Source of the DNA: Staphylotrichum longicolle
Taxonomy: Eukaryota > Ascomycota > Sordariomycetes > Sordariales > Chaetomiaceae
Reading direction: 5' to 3'
Assembly: GCA_019096155.1 (NCBI GenBank)
Contig: JAHCVI010000005.1
Coordinates: 2,614,468-2,678,467 of the forward strand
DNA: 64,000 nucleotides
Shown: positions 52,678-63,408 of the stretch, piece after piece
Numbering within the stretch: the stretch's first letter is position 1
How the letters are laid out: each line of letters opens with the position of its first letter
Made by a program: the position numbers and the translations under genes
Notes under the pieces: generated by a model
Databases searched by the model: none
What the model saw: only the letters and a program-made list of their open reading frames with translations
Told to the model about the DNA's origin: nothing

Positions 52678-54588
52678 TTAGATGTCAGACTCGAGCCGCC
52701 ACATACTCTCTCCCGGCTTCTCCCCGCTGTGTACCTTCCCGCCCCGTACAAGGCTCTCGAAAACCTCTTTCAGTTCCTTATCCCTCTTGGCCAGCATTTG
52801 ATAAAACTCCCACGGGGCCTCCAATCGGACAAGGCTGACAGTACTCTTTGTCCATCGCCAGGGATTCGCGGCATGCGCGTAAAACCCCGCCAGCCCGTCG
52901 ACCTGTACCAAGGGTTTCAGGGGATCCATTATGAGCTTGTACGCGTCCAAGATCATCTCTCCTTGACGGTCCGTCAGATCCTCGCGACCGAAGTCTTCGT
53001 TATCACCAAAGTCGGCCATGACGACCCGGATGGTCAGCGCCGGCGCGTTGACTTTGCCACGCATCCATTCGACTGTGGCGCCCCAATCTTGGATCGCGGG
53101 GTGGCCTCGCTGGGGCCAGCCCCCCGGTATGTAGGGAGGGAACACCAGCTCGAGGAAACGGAGGTGAGGCAGGCAGTGCGCGGGGACGATGTCTCGGAGG
53201 AACTCGGACGCGGCAAGACGGTTGAAGGGGTAGTAGAGCTCTGTCGGGCTCACCAGGAAGGGCACCATTTGCGGGGTGGGCAGGCTCCAGGGCTCGCAGG
53301 CGTGGTAGTCGTGGATGATGAACCGGTTCCCCGAGAAGAAGACAAACTGGGCGTCGCGGCACAGAGACCGGCAGACGAGAAACAGGTCGGTGGGCGGCGC
53401 CCAGCAGTTGCAGGTTACGGAGAAGGCGGAATGGCGACGGCGGCAGAAGCAGCCGGCGGGTGGCAGGCAGCGCGCTTCGTCCTCGTAGTCGCACACGCAA
53501 GGGGGGTTGCATCGGCTCAGTCGGCAGCCGTGGTGGATGCGCGGCGGGCAGTCGCCCTCGCAGTCCGGTGAGCCGTCGCAGGGCGGACGGGCGATGATGT
53601 AGCCGCGGTCTTGTCTGCTCCAGGTGACCTCCTTCCAGGGGGTGATCAGGTCGGTGTATTCCAGGATGCGGAGGCGGAGCTCGGCGGGGAGACTTGTCAG
53701 GGGCGACGGTGTTTTGGATAGTTTGAGGTCTGAGAAGTGGGAATCCAGTGGGGAGGCGCCAGGGGGGGAAGCACGATGGTGGCGGGATTGGAGAACCGTG
53801 TCTCGAGCCAGCTCTTGAAGTTGACGGTTCCATGTCCCGCAAAGCCGCACGTGGCAGTCTTTGAGGCGAAAGAGCGCGATCGGAGCGACGGCAAGACGGG
53901 CTGTCTCGAGTGCATCTTGATGCTCGGCGTCGATGTCGCAGACCAACGAGAACTCGAGGCTTCCGACGCCAACACGAGACGAGATGTAGTCCGCGACATC
54001 GTGCAACTCGCGGAGCATTGCCTGCGCAACCGCCTTGCCCCCCGAAGTCGAGTCCGAGGGCAACGCACCGCAAAGCAGCGGGTCACCGTGTGCGTTACCG
54101 TGCTCCTTGGGACAGCCGGACTGTTTTGAATGATGACAGCAAGCTGGAGGGTAGTCCCTCGGATCGATACGTTGGTGGCAGGAGGTTTCATTGAGGACAA
54201 TCTTGAGCCAAGTCAACGAGGCGAGAGCGACGGGCGAGAGGGCGCGAAGAGACTCGAGAGAGCCCTGGTGCGAGTAGAAGATGATGAATCGATTCGCAGA
54301 GTATAACAGACGCGCCGTCTCCTCGTGCAGGGCGCGGCACGTTTGCAGTAAACCGTGGAAGTCAGCCAGGGGCGGTGGCGCGTAGTGTGATCCCCAGTCA
54401 CTCGATGCCCAATCATCGTCTGCGTCTGACTCGTCATCGGCGTTGTTGCAGCTGTCCAAGCAATACACGTTTGGGTGCCCGTCAAGGCGTGCAATACCCA
54501 GATGGAGGTAGATGCGACGACGAACAGGAGGAGGGAGGCCAAGAAGACTCGCTGCTTGTACCGGCTGGCCTTTGGTGTCTCGCGACAT
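52678..54588 (-). CDS. F-box-like protein with two F-box motifs and a Cys-rich insert
   Basis: The Met at 54588 was chosen because the upstream frame opens only with a non-ATG codon. The 636-aa protein has LLGLPPPVRRRIYLHLGI near residue 20 and SLPAELRLRILEYTDLI near residue 300. Both match the start of F-box-like domains that bind Skp1. Each is followed by a similar module: LLQTCRALHEETARLLYSANRFIIFYS and LVCRSLCRDAQFVFFSGNRFIIHD, so the protein is an internal duplication. Between them, residues about 340-400, lies a Cys-rich stretch (CDGSPDCEGDC, CRLSRCNPPCVCDYEDEARC, GCFCRR, CNC) that could bind metal. A role in ubiquitin ligase targeting is inferred from the F-box. No intron is needed. 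Confidence 0.75.
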   Translation of the reverse strand: MSRDTKGQPVQAASLLGLPPPVRRRIYLHLGIARLDGHPNVYCLDSCNNADDESDADDDWASSDWGSHYAPPPLADFHGLLQTCRALHEETARLLYSANRFIIFYSHQGSLESLRALSPVALASLTWLKIVLNETSCHQRIDPRDYPPACCHHSKQSGCPKEHGNAHGDPLLCGALPSDSTSGGKAVAQAMLRELHDVADYISSRVGVGSLEFSLVCDIDAEHQDALETARLAVAPIALFRLKDCHVRLCGTWNRQLQELARDTVLQSRHHRASPPGASPLDSHFSDLKLSKTPSPLTSLPAELRLRILEYTDLITPWKEVTWSRQDRGYIIARPPCDGSPDCEGDCPPRIHHGCRLSRCNPPCVCDYEDEARCLPPAGCFCRRRHSAFSVTCNCWAPPTDLFLVCRSLCRDAQFVFFSGNRFIIHDYHACEPWSLPTPQMVPFLVSPTELYYPFNRLAASEFLRDIVPAHCLPHLRFLELVFPPYIPGGWPQRGHPAIQDWGATVEWMRGKVNAPALTIRVVMADFGDNEDFGREDLTDRQGEMILDAYKLIMDPLKPLVQVDGLAGFYAHAANPWRWTKSTVSLVRLEAPWEFYQMLAKRDKELKEVFESLVRGGKVHSGEKPGESMWRLESDI

Positions 54589-54945
54589 GGTCAGTGGTAG
54601 TTGAGTGTTGGCAACTTGGTGGGCTTTCGTTTGTTCGCTTGTTGTTGGGACGAAGAGACCTGTCACGTAGGTTACCACGGATATTTCGACTAAAGACAAC
54701 TCAGTCGTGGTTGGGTGTCAGAGATGGAAAGCAGGAACCATTGGCTCAAGGGCATGCAGGGGTCGGTTGGTGGCCTCTGGGTGGACGTCTACTGAGGCGT
54801 TATCAGTGAGCCTGTTGGGCCTGCAGTGCGGGGAAAGCTGGGCTCGGGTGAAACTTTCGCTGTGAACAAGCATCCAAATGTCGTCGTCGCTCGCAGCTTG
54901 TGTCTATTCTTGCCAGGCACAATTGACGAGCGGCGAGGTACCATC
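54589..54945. other. Bidirectional promoter region
   Basis: This lies between the divergent starts of the F-box-like and DPP3 genes. No element is recognised. Confidence 0.5.
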
Positions 54946-57403
54946 ATGGCCTCGATTAAGGAAATCCAGGCTTTCAGGCTCGAAGTTGCGACCCCATTCG
55001 AACGCTTGACTCCCCAAGAGAAGCGATATGCACACCACATGGCCCGGTAAGTTTATCAGCCAGTACGGTTGGGAAGTTCACGGGATCTTCCACTTGAAGC
55101 GCCAATTTCTGACCAGTTGCTGTTGTAGTGCTTCGTGGCTCGGCACAAGAGTCATTCTCAGACAGGTCTCCCCAGAGTCGCCCGCAATTTTTGACTTGAT
55201 CCTCGAACTCCATCGCACGTGTGCTGGAAATTGGGATGCGCTCGCCGAATCCTGCAAGGTTGATAGGGAAGACCTTGGCCGCTTTTTGACATATGCCGCA
55301 ACCTTCTTGTCAAATGTTGGGAACTACTTTGTGAGTTGAGCTCCTGCTGTCTGGAGGAGTCTTGGCTCTGATGAGAGAGGCAGGGGTCTGGTGACCAAAA
55401 GTTCGTCCCTGATGTCGACGAATCTGTCTTGCGGAAATTTGCAACCTTGTCTCCCAGGTTGTCGGAACTCTATGAGAGCATAGCAGCGTCCATTCAAGCC
55501 ATTCCTCCGTTTGGTCTTGGTTATCCGAGCGACACCACACAGAGTGCGTATTACCTAGGCAGCATCACAGAGCAGGAGATCGCCACGGTTTCCCGAGTCC
55601 TCGAGCAAAACTCCATCTTCCCCGAAAACACGCGAATTCGAAAGGCAGAGAATGGCCTGGATTTTGAGGTGCTTCTTGCCTCGGCCCAGAATGGCGGCAT
55701 GTTGCAGACCTTCTCCCTCCCAGATGGCAAGGGGTCTGTTCGACTCGTTCAGGGAGACCACTCGACCGAGCTGGATCAAATCTGCGCTGAACTCGTCGAA
55801 GCGGCCAAGTACGCAGCCAACGACTTACAGAGGGACCTTCTCCAAGCCTACACTGCAAGCTTCCAGACGGGCAGTCTGGACAAGTACCGTGATTCGCAGC
55901 GTATTTGGGTCCGAGACAAGGGGCCGAGGGTCGAGAACATTTTTGGCTTTGTCGAGCCGTACCGAGACCCGTACGGGATCCGGTCCGAATTCGAAGGGCT
56001 GGTGGCTATTGCCGATGACGAGGAGACCAAGCTTCTTGCAAGGCTGGTAGAGAACTCGGCCAAGTTCATCAGGAGACTACCGTGGGCGGCACCAGAGAAT
56101 GGCGGCAAGGGTCCGTTTGAGAAGAACTTGTTTGAGCCACCCGACTTTTCGAGCATTCACAGTGAGTACCTCCCCCTGCGCCAAGTACCTCTCGTAATTA
56201 TTAACGAGCATGAAGCTCTTGCGTATTGCTCAAGCATCATATTTCCAGGGATCAACCTGCCCAACGTCAGTTTTCTATCTGACAAGCCGATGATGGGGCT
56301 GACATGTTGCAGTACAACGACATTCGTCAAGAGTCGGGCTTCAAGAACGTCATCATCGCCAACCGCATGGCGGCAGAGAGCAAAGCAAAGCAATACCCCT
56401 TCGTCAAGCCATCCGAGGCCGAGATATTTGCAGAACACAAGTTTCCGGCATATTACTGGTGGGTTGTGCTGCATGAGCTCCTCGGCCATGGCACCGGGCA
56501 AATGATGGTTGAGACTGAGGAGGGCAAGTACAACTTTGACATCAGCCGCCCACCTGTGAACCCCCTGACAGGCGAGCCCATCACATGCTGGTACAAACCC
56601 GGGCAGACATGGACCGGCCAGTTCGGCGACTTGGCGACTACAGTTGACGAGTGCAGGGCCGAGTTGGTCGGGGCGTATCTCATGGACGATCCAGAGCTGT
56701 TGGAAATGTTTGGATTTACAGACACTTCCCCGATTCGGGCAGATGATTGTGAGTGGAAAAGAACGCTGAGAGGACTGAGGACCTTTCTGACGGATTTTGG
56801 GCAGTGACGTATAACCTTTACCAGCAGCTCGGCGTTGACGGACTTCGAGGACTTGCAAACTTCAACGTTGACAGCGGAGTGAGTGTTCTTATCAATGAAT
56901 GAATGACTTGATCATCTGTTAACCTCCTCTCAGAAATGGGGCCAAGCCCACAGCCGAGTTAGCCCTCCCCATCTTCGACTACCTGCCCAATCACTTGACT
57001 AACAAGCATCCAGGCACACTTCGCCATCCTGAGATGCCTCCTCCTCGACGGCAACGGCGTCATCACGATAACACACGACCGACCCAGCCAATCGCTCACA
57101 GTCCACGTCGACCGCTCCAAGATCCTCAGCCACGGCAAACTGGCCCTCGGCAATATGCTCCTGCATCTGCACATGTACCGATGCACCGCCGACGCAGCGG
57201 CCTGTCGCGCGTACTACGAGAACTTGTCCAGGGTAGAGGGCGAGTATCTCGAGTGGCGGGAGACGGTACTGGCGAAGAAGCCGCCCCCGCTGGTCTTTGT
57301 GCACGCGAATACCTTTTTGACGGATGAGGGCGAGGTGGTGTTGAAGGAGTACGAGCCGACTGTCGAGGGGGTGATTCAGAGCTGGGCGGAGCGCGGGGTG
57401 TGA
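54946..57403 (+). CDS. DPP3: Dipeptidyl peptidase III (M49 zinc peptidase)
   Basis: Eight exons join in frame to 684 aa: 54946-55046, 55129-55330, 55384-56161, 56216-56265, 56313-56748, 56805-56878, 56934-56957 and 57014-57403. The zinc motif HELLGH is at 56472-56489, and the second metal segment DECRAE follows about 60 residues later (usually EECRAE; the first Glu is Asp here). Upstream are FGLGYPSDTTQSAYYLG, GFVEPYRDPYGIRSEFEG and FPGINLPNYNDIRQESGFKNV, all characteristic of the family. DPP III is a cytosolic enzyme that removes dipeptides from the N-terminus of short peptides. The 24-nt exon (KWGQAHSR) is exceptionally short. The start at 54946 fits the family's N-terminus. Confidence 0.93.
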
Positions 57404-58677
57404 GGGGCGGCATCGGTCTTGCCCGTTTCTTGTGTCTTTGTCGTCATCTCGGGCCTGATCGATCGTATATGTGAGTTTTCCTTGCCGGCAGCGCCCCTTT
57501 TCGCTAGTGCCCAACCTTGACCGCCGTTCCGGGCTTCAATGTACTGCAAGATTTGGAAGATAGTCTGAACAAGCGCCAAAAATAACACTGGTGGTCGCAG
57601 CACGCTCCACCACGCCAACCACGCAGTCGAGTCACCCCTGTCTCGCCACAGCTGGCGGATGAAACGAGATTTCTTGCTGGTGGCGTAATTAGCCGCTGAG
57701 CTTGACCAGCTCCTCAGAGACAGCCTCTTTCTGGGGCGTGGAAAACGAGACAGCAAGCCCGAGCGCTGTACAAACTTGCCGAGGTCCACAAGCAAGCAGG
57801 GAGGGGCGTGGAGACTGAGGGTGCCACGTGCAGAGCCCGGGCGGCTGAATTCCTGTCGAGACTTAGACCTGGACTGGAGGATGTTCCGTTCGAGGAGGCG
57901 ACGTCTTCTGGTTTGTCTGTGGGTACTCTGGTAACACATGTACATGTTATTCTCCTTACTCTTCTTTTCGGAGGATTGTCATAGTGTCTAGAGGTAGCTT
58001 CCTGGTCCGGCCCACTTCAGTTGTGCAACCGATGGCTCTCTCCAAAGCTTAACCCCTTTTCCGCATTAGGGTCAGGAACTACTTGGTCCAAGGACATGGG
58101 CTTATTTAGGATATACTCACGGAGTATAAGATCTTCATCAGAAGCGCTCCAATCAGCACCGCGCAATTGTGAACAGCTTAATCCTTGGCCAAGCGTCAGG
58201 ACTTCAGCGTCCACTCGCTTGCCTTGCCCATTTCACGCATGACAAACAACTTATCAACCTTCAAGTCGATTTCTAGGTCAACTTTGCCCTTCAAACACAA
58301 CTGCCGAAAAGCCTCCGCCGGAGGGCTTTCTGTTTTGGTCTCGCTATGCTGCCCATCCTTGTGGTGGAGTGAGTGCATCCCGGAGCCAATTGGTGGAGGA
58401 ACAGAGCACTGACCATGAGAGTGTTACAGTTGATCGTAAGCGATCCCTGGAAATCTTAGCTAGTGGAAAAAGGAACCACAGCGTCCGGTTCCAGAAACAG
58501 CAACAGGGATGACAGGTCCGATTCAGCCTGCCCCGGTCTCATTTGATTTGAGAAGACAAGAAAACATGTATAAGACAGAGTCAGTTCAGCTTCAACTCTG
58601 TCCGTGATGCTGCTCTCCACGCTCTGCTCACCCAGTCTCCGCCCCTCTGTTCCCATTGCCAGGAGCTGCACATCGCC
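57404..58677. other. Intergenic region with a possible membrane-protein relic
   Basis: On the minus strand at about 57510-57750 an open stretch shows FIRQLWRDRGDSTAWLAWWSVL and a hydrophobic stretch LFLALVQTIFQILQYIEA. This resembles the C-terminal part of some fungal membrane proteins, but no start, splice sites or full domain can be built. It is not called as a gene. The rest holds nothing recognised up to the GH62 promoter. Confidence 0.4.
58569..58574 (+). promoter_or_regulatory. TATA-like element of the GH62 gene
   Basis: TATAAG lies about 109 bases before the start codon, preceding a CT-rich leader. Confidence 0.5.
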
Positions 58678-59967
58678 ATGAAGTTCACCAAGTCTGATCG
58701 CAGGTCCGTGTCGGCGGCCAGCGTTGCCCTGCTTGCCTCGGCGCTCCCTGTGGCTCAAGCCGCGTGCAGTCTGCCCTCGACTTACAAGTGGACATCGTCG
58801 GGTCCCCTGGCACAGCCCAAGTCGGGTTGGGTCTCGCTCAAGGACTTCACCCATGTGCCCTACAATGGCCAGCACCTCGTGTACGGAACCACGTACGGCA
58901 CGAGCTATGGGTCCATGAACTTTGGGCTCTTCTCGGACTGGTCCCAGATGGGATCGGCAGCCCAGAACGGCATGTCTTCGGGCACGGTCGCGCCCAGCCT
59001 GTTCTACTTCGCCCCGAAGAAGACGTGGGTTCTGGCCTACCAGTGGGGCGCCACCGCCTTCTCCTACCGCACTTCGAGCGACCCGACGAACGCAAACGGG
59101 TGGTCGGCCGCGCAGCCGCTCTTCTCGGGCACCATCTCGGGCTCTGACACGGGGCCGATCGACCAGGCGCTCATCGGCGACAGCACCAACATGTACCTGT
59201 TCTTTGCCGGCGACAACGGCAAGATCTACCGCGCGAGCATGCCGATCGGGAACTTCCCCGGCAACTTTGGCACCGCGTCCACCGTCATCATGAGCGGCAG
59301 CAAGAACGACATCTTCGAGGCCGTGCAGGTCTACACCGTCTCGGGCCAGGCCTCGCCCCAGTACCTCATGATCATCGAGTCCATCGGCGCCAACGGCCGC
59401 TACTTCCGGTCCTACACGGCCACCAGCCTCAGCGGGTCGTGGAGCCCGCAGGCGACCAGCGAGAGCGCGCCCTTCGCGGGCAAGGCCAACAGCGGCGCGA
59501 CCTGGACCAGCGACATCAGCCACGGCGACCTGATCCGCAGCACCGCCGACCAGACCATGAGCATCGACCCGTGCAACCTGCAGCTGCTGTACCAGGGCCG
59601 CTCCGGCAGCAGCAGCGACTACAACGCCCTGCCGTACCGCCCGGGCCTGCTGACGCTCCAGGGCGCCACCGGCGGCGGCGGCTCGAACCCGGGCACGTCG
59701 ACCACCGAGAGCGCCGCGCCTGCCGCGACGACGACCCCGCCGGCGAGCGGGACGGCTCCGCGCTATGCGCAGTGCGGCGGGAACGGGTACACCGGCCCGA
59801 CGGTGTGCGCGAGCCCGTATAAGTGCACGTATTCGAATGATTGTGAGTGATGACTTGTTGCTTTCCTATGCCCTCCTTCAGCATGCCGGCTATGCTTCTT
59901 CTTCTTTTTCTTCTTTTTTTGCAACTGCTAACAACATCTTGCCATAGGGTATTCTCAGTGCCTGTAG
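58678..59967 (+). CDS. GH62 alpha-L-arabinofuranosidase with C-terminal CBM1
   Basis: Exons 58678-59842 and 59948-59967 (105-nt intron) give 394 aa. A signal peptide (residues about 1-29, ending AQA) precedes the GH62 domain, residues 30-325. Visible blocks are YKWTSSGPLAQPKSGWVSLKDFTHVPYNGQHLVYGTT, SLFYFAPKKTWVLAYQWG, FEAVQVYTVSGQ and YLMIIESIG, then SHGDLIRSTADQTMSIDPCNLQLLYQG. Catalytic Asp/Glu residues fall within such segments in the five-bladed propeller. A Gly/Ser/Thr/Pro linker leads to a CBM1 (YAQCGGNGYTGPTVC...CTYSNDWYSQCL), whose last residues are split off by the intron. The enzyme releases arabinose from arabinoxylan outside the cell. TATA box and leader fit an inducible secreted enzyme gene. 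Confidence 0.93.
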
Positions 59968-61244
59968 GGGTTAAGATGGAGGGATTGGTGAAGGGGCCGG
60001 GTGGCGTGACGCTCACACACCTATGTCAGTGCCAAGCACAGTCAGCGCAAAGTGGGACCCTGAACGCATCTAGAACAGGTTTTCCGGTGGAAAGAAATGG
60101 TCTAGGCAATCCAAAACCTCTTCAATTGCCATGATGGAATGTTAAGGCTGAAGTGAGGCCACGAGAAGTTGCTCAGTCCCGTCCTTACCGTTGTATCTCA
60201 GTCACTTGTTCCTCCCCCTTTCCATCCCATCCCTCCCGGGAGAATCTACACCCGGGTTGAACTGTTTAGTTTATTCATGGTTCAATTCAGATCCAGATCC
60301 CATCGGCGGATGCCGAGCCTGCTTCCCGTGTTGCTCCGGCGACGGCTGACGCACATGGTTGCGTCATGGTGTTGTGAGAGGATCTCGAGTTTTCACAGCT
60401 CCAGATAAGTAATCGGGGTACGAGGGAAGCTCCAGGAGTCCGGAGGAGTTGAAGTCGTGTCTCGATCTTGATCCTTTTTCGCCCGCATCTGTTTCTATAA
60501 CGTTTGCCAAGCGGTGCTGCCATGCAATACAGTAGAAATGCACAAACGAGTTCCCTGGGACGAGAAGAACCAGTGACCGCAAAAAGGGTTCGTCTCAAGG
60601 AGGCCGCCGCTGGGATCGCTGACTGGCGAGAACGAGCACCTTAAGACCTTGCTGACAGCTCTCGACCCGAGGAAGCTGGGGACGCGATTGGGCCCGGGAC
60701 TCAGACGGGGTCCTCGTCCATTGCACCGAAGCATCCAAGACCGAGAGCGAAGAACACCCCAGTTTGTGGCTCAGGTCCGGTGGATTGTTCACCAAGGCTG
60801 AGCCCCGATCCGCAGAGTCTAGACATAAGCCCAAAAGATCGGGCACTTCCGGTCCACGAACACGCGACACTGTGGCCACCCGGGATTTACCCTGTTTTCT
60901 GCTGCCTGACTCGTGTGAAATCCGGGGCTCTTACACTTCCAGACCGTTTAAGTTCAGCCCAACGCCTCCGCAGGTGTGACGCCCGGTACTGCACCAGGCA
61001 ACTGCGAGTAAGCTCCCGCGTGCCCTGGTCGGCATGTACCGGATGGTGGTGTGAGTCCCCCATTTTAGCCTTTTCAGATATTCTGTCTGGACCATAGTGC
61101 CAGCGCTTACATGTATACAGGCTTGAGCCCCAAGCGCCGTACAACCAGTTGTGGTGATTTGGTTTTGCCACACCGCATTGGCTGTCTATTTTCAGATTAC
61201 GTCAAAAGAGCCGAAACCCCAGCACGGGTTTCGAGTCGACCATC
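59968..61244. other. Intergenic
   Basis: About 1.3 kb between the GH62 gene and the membrane-protein gene. Several short open frames occur, without domain or codon bias, and no gene is called. Confidence 0.5.
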
Positions 61245-62493
61245 ATGGATGTACAACCCGTCTTCTTCGAGTTGGGTTGGGGCATCCTCAGCACCATTGG
61301 CACCGCCAGCTTCTTCCTGGGCCTGCTCGTCGTCAACGTCACGGGCTTCTCCCCGATTGCTTCCGTCCCGCTCATCAGCTCGGTTGCCTGCGCCGTCGCG
61401 AATGGCCTCTGTTTCTATGCTTACTACTCGGGCAACTTGCCTACGGCAAACAAGGCCGTTGCCGCAGCATTTGCGGATATGTTGTGGGGGGTAAGCTCTC
61501 ATCAGTCTGATTCTTTGGCCAAAAAAGATGACGGGCTGACGGTATGCGCTGCAGATCCAGGAAATGGGGTTGTCCTTCTACAGCTACGTGATCCTCAGCC
61601 GCGTGTTGCGCGGCAGGCGGTGGCAGATCTTCGTCACCTTGTTCTGGGCCTTCATCGTGAGCCTGTTCGCCGTCCGCATCTTGATCGCCGTCACCCGTGT
61701 GAGATACATCGTCACCGGCAACAAGGCGCTCCAAGTCGTCATCAACCACCTGCACCTGGGCTATTTCCCCCTGCTGGCCACGCTCGAGTGCGTGAGCGCC
61801 TACTATCTCTTGACGACTTTTGCCCGGGCCCAGCGCAACTCCCTCACGCACGCCACGAAGACGGGCGTGTTCCGGTACCTGATGCGCAGCACCGAGGTCC
61901 GCATCGCGCTGCTGGCTCTCGTCGGCATCATGCGCGCCATCACCTACTCGTTCCAGGTGAAACCGCAGAGAGCCCTGGACCTGGCCAGCCAACTCGACCG
62001 TTTCGCATACACACTCGAGTGTATGTTTCCCGTCCTGATGCTGTGAGTTACTTCCCCTCGCAACCCCCCGAGACCCCCGTTGCTCCCGGCTTTGGCCCCC
62101 GGGGCTCATTCGGTATTTATCAGGATCGACATGTTGTCCTCCAAAGTCGTCGCCACCGACATACACTACGAAATCTCGATGCCCAGCGAGGACCGCGAAT
62201 CGCATCACCAGCAGCCATTCGTCACGAGCAGGAAGGACGACGCGGCATCCGCGACGCGCCGCGGCGTGCACGTCGTCAAGAGCCGTGGCGTCGGCGAGGC
62301 GGACTCGGGGTTTGGCGGGGGGTCGTCCTCTCGAAATCGCAGCATACCGGGCGAGTCGTCGAGCATGGCGGCGTCGTCCGACGTCGGTCTGGAGACGATG
62401 GGCCGGGAACCGGGTGGCATCGGCCGGCCGGTTGGGGCGTCAAAGGATGAAGAGATTGAGCCGGATCTGGAGAGTCGCGGGGCGTTGGGGTGA
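61245..62493 (+). CDS. Multipass membrane protein of unknown function
   Basis: Exons 61245-61490, 61555-62042 and 62124-62493 (introns 64 and 81 nt) give 367 aa. About seven hydrophobic segments are visible, for example ILSTIGTASFFLGLLVVNVTGF, ISSVACAVANGLCFYAYYS, IFVTLFWAFIVSLFAVRILIAV, YFPLLATLECVSAYYLLTTF and IALLALVGIMRAITYSF. A cytosolic C-terminal tail of about 120 residues, rich in Ser, Gly and charged residues, follows. The layout resembles fungal DUF3112-like or other seven-helix membrane proteins with a disordered tail. No CFEM or receptor signature is present. The function is unknown. The start at 61245 follows a leader in which the previous in-frame stop is near. Confidence 0.75.
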
Positions 62494-63408
62494 GACGGCC
62501 AACTGTCGGTGGCCGAGTCAGAATGCGAAGGCCCGGGTTGTCTCTTCACCTTCCAAGAGGCTGCCCCTGAGAGAGCGGCAGGCACGCGCTTCCTCACGAT
62601 TGGCGAGAGGCTCGCACTGAGGTGCTCTTTAGTAAGCGGAAGTTCTTGTCTGTGGCGCGTTGTCGATTGTGCTAATCAGGACAAAGAGTGTTGTTGAGCC
62701 GGTGACGAGTACTTGACCGACAGATGAAAGCACGCACCCGAGATTGCCAGACAGCTGGAGATTAGGCATTCTGGAGAGCTCTGGGAGGTCTTCAATGAGC
62801 AATACACCTAATGTTCTCGGCCCAAGGAACATGGAGACACTTCCAATTGCTGGTGCACACTTGTTGGAGGCCGCTTCTCGAGCTCAGAAAGACCGCGCTC
62901 GCTCAGCAGCATTGAACCCAGAACTCGGGTAAGCCTCGATGCAACCGTCGCCACACTTGCATTGTATTGTTTGTTCCGCCGAGCCTGCCGCTGCTTTGAA
63001 CTCTGCCCCGAGTCTAGATCTGTTCCTGTCGCGAGCGCGCGAGGCCAACGAAAGGGTCTCTTTCGCTTTTAGAACACGCCGCCACCATTCCTAAGGGAGC
63101 GAGGGGAGGTGGGTTTGCATGGGGACTCGTTTGTTTGGATTGACATTCCGGCCCGATGAGTGCTCTGCTCCTTTGTCTTTCTGCCCCGACTTCGCGACTG
63201 GAAGGCAGGCCATCGGTAAGGTCGACATAGTTGCCGGATCCGGCCTGAGCCCCGGATTGGTACCCAAACCAGACAAAAAGAAAACTCCGCGCCACGGGAC
63301 CCAAAGAATCAAGCAGCTGCATCTTGGGCATATTTAAGGTGGCTCTTGGCCCTTCCCATCCACGGCCCAGACACCACTAAATCACTCGATGAGAAACCAG
63401 CCCTCACA
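62494..63408. other. Intergenic
   Basis: 3' flank of the membrane-protein gene and promoter of the APH gene. A TATTTAAG element at 63331-63338 is 71-78 bases before the ATG at 63409. No other gene is seen. Confidence 0.5.

Noticed and set aside
58456..59523. Long minus-strand frame opposite GH62
   Set aside because: Antisense shadow caused by high GC3 of the GH62 gene.
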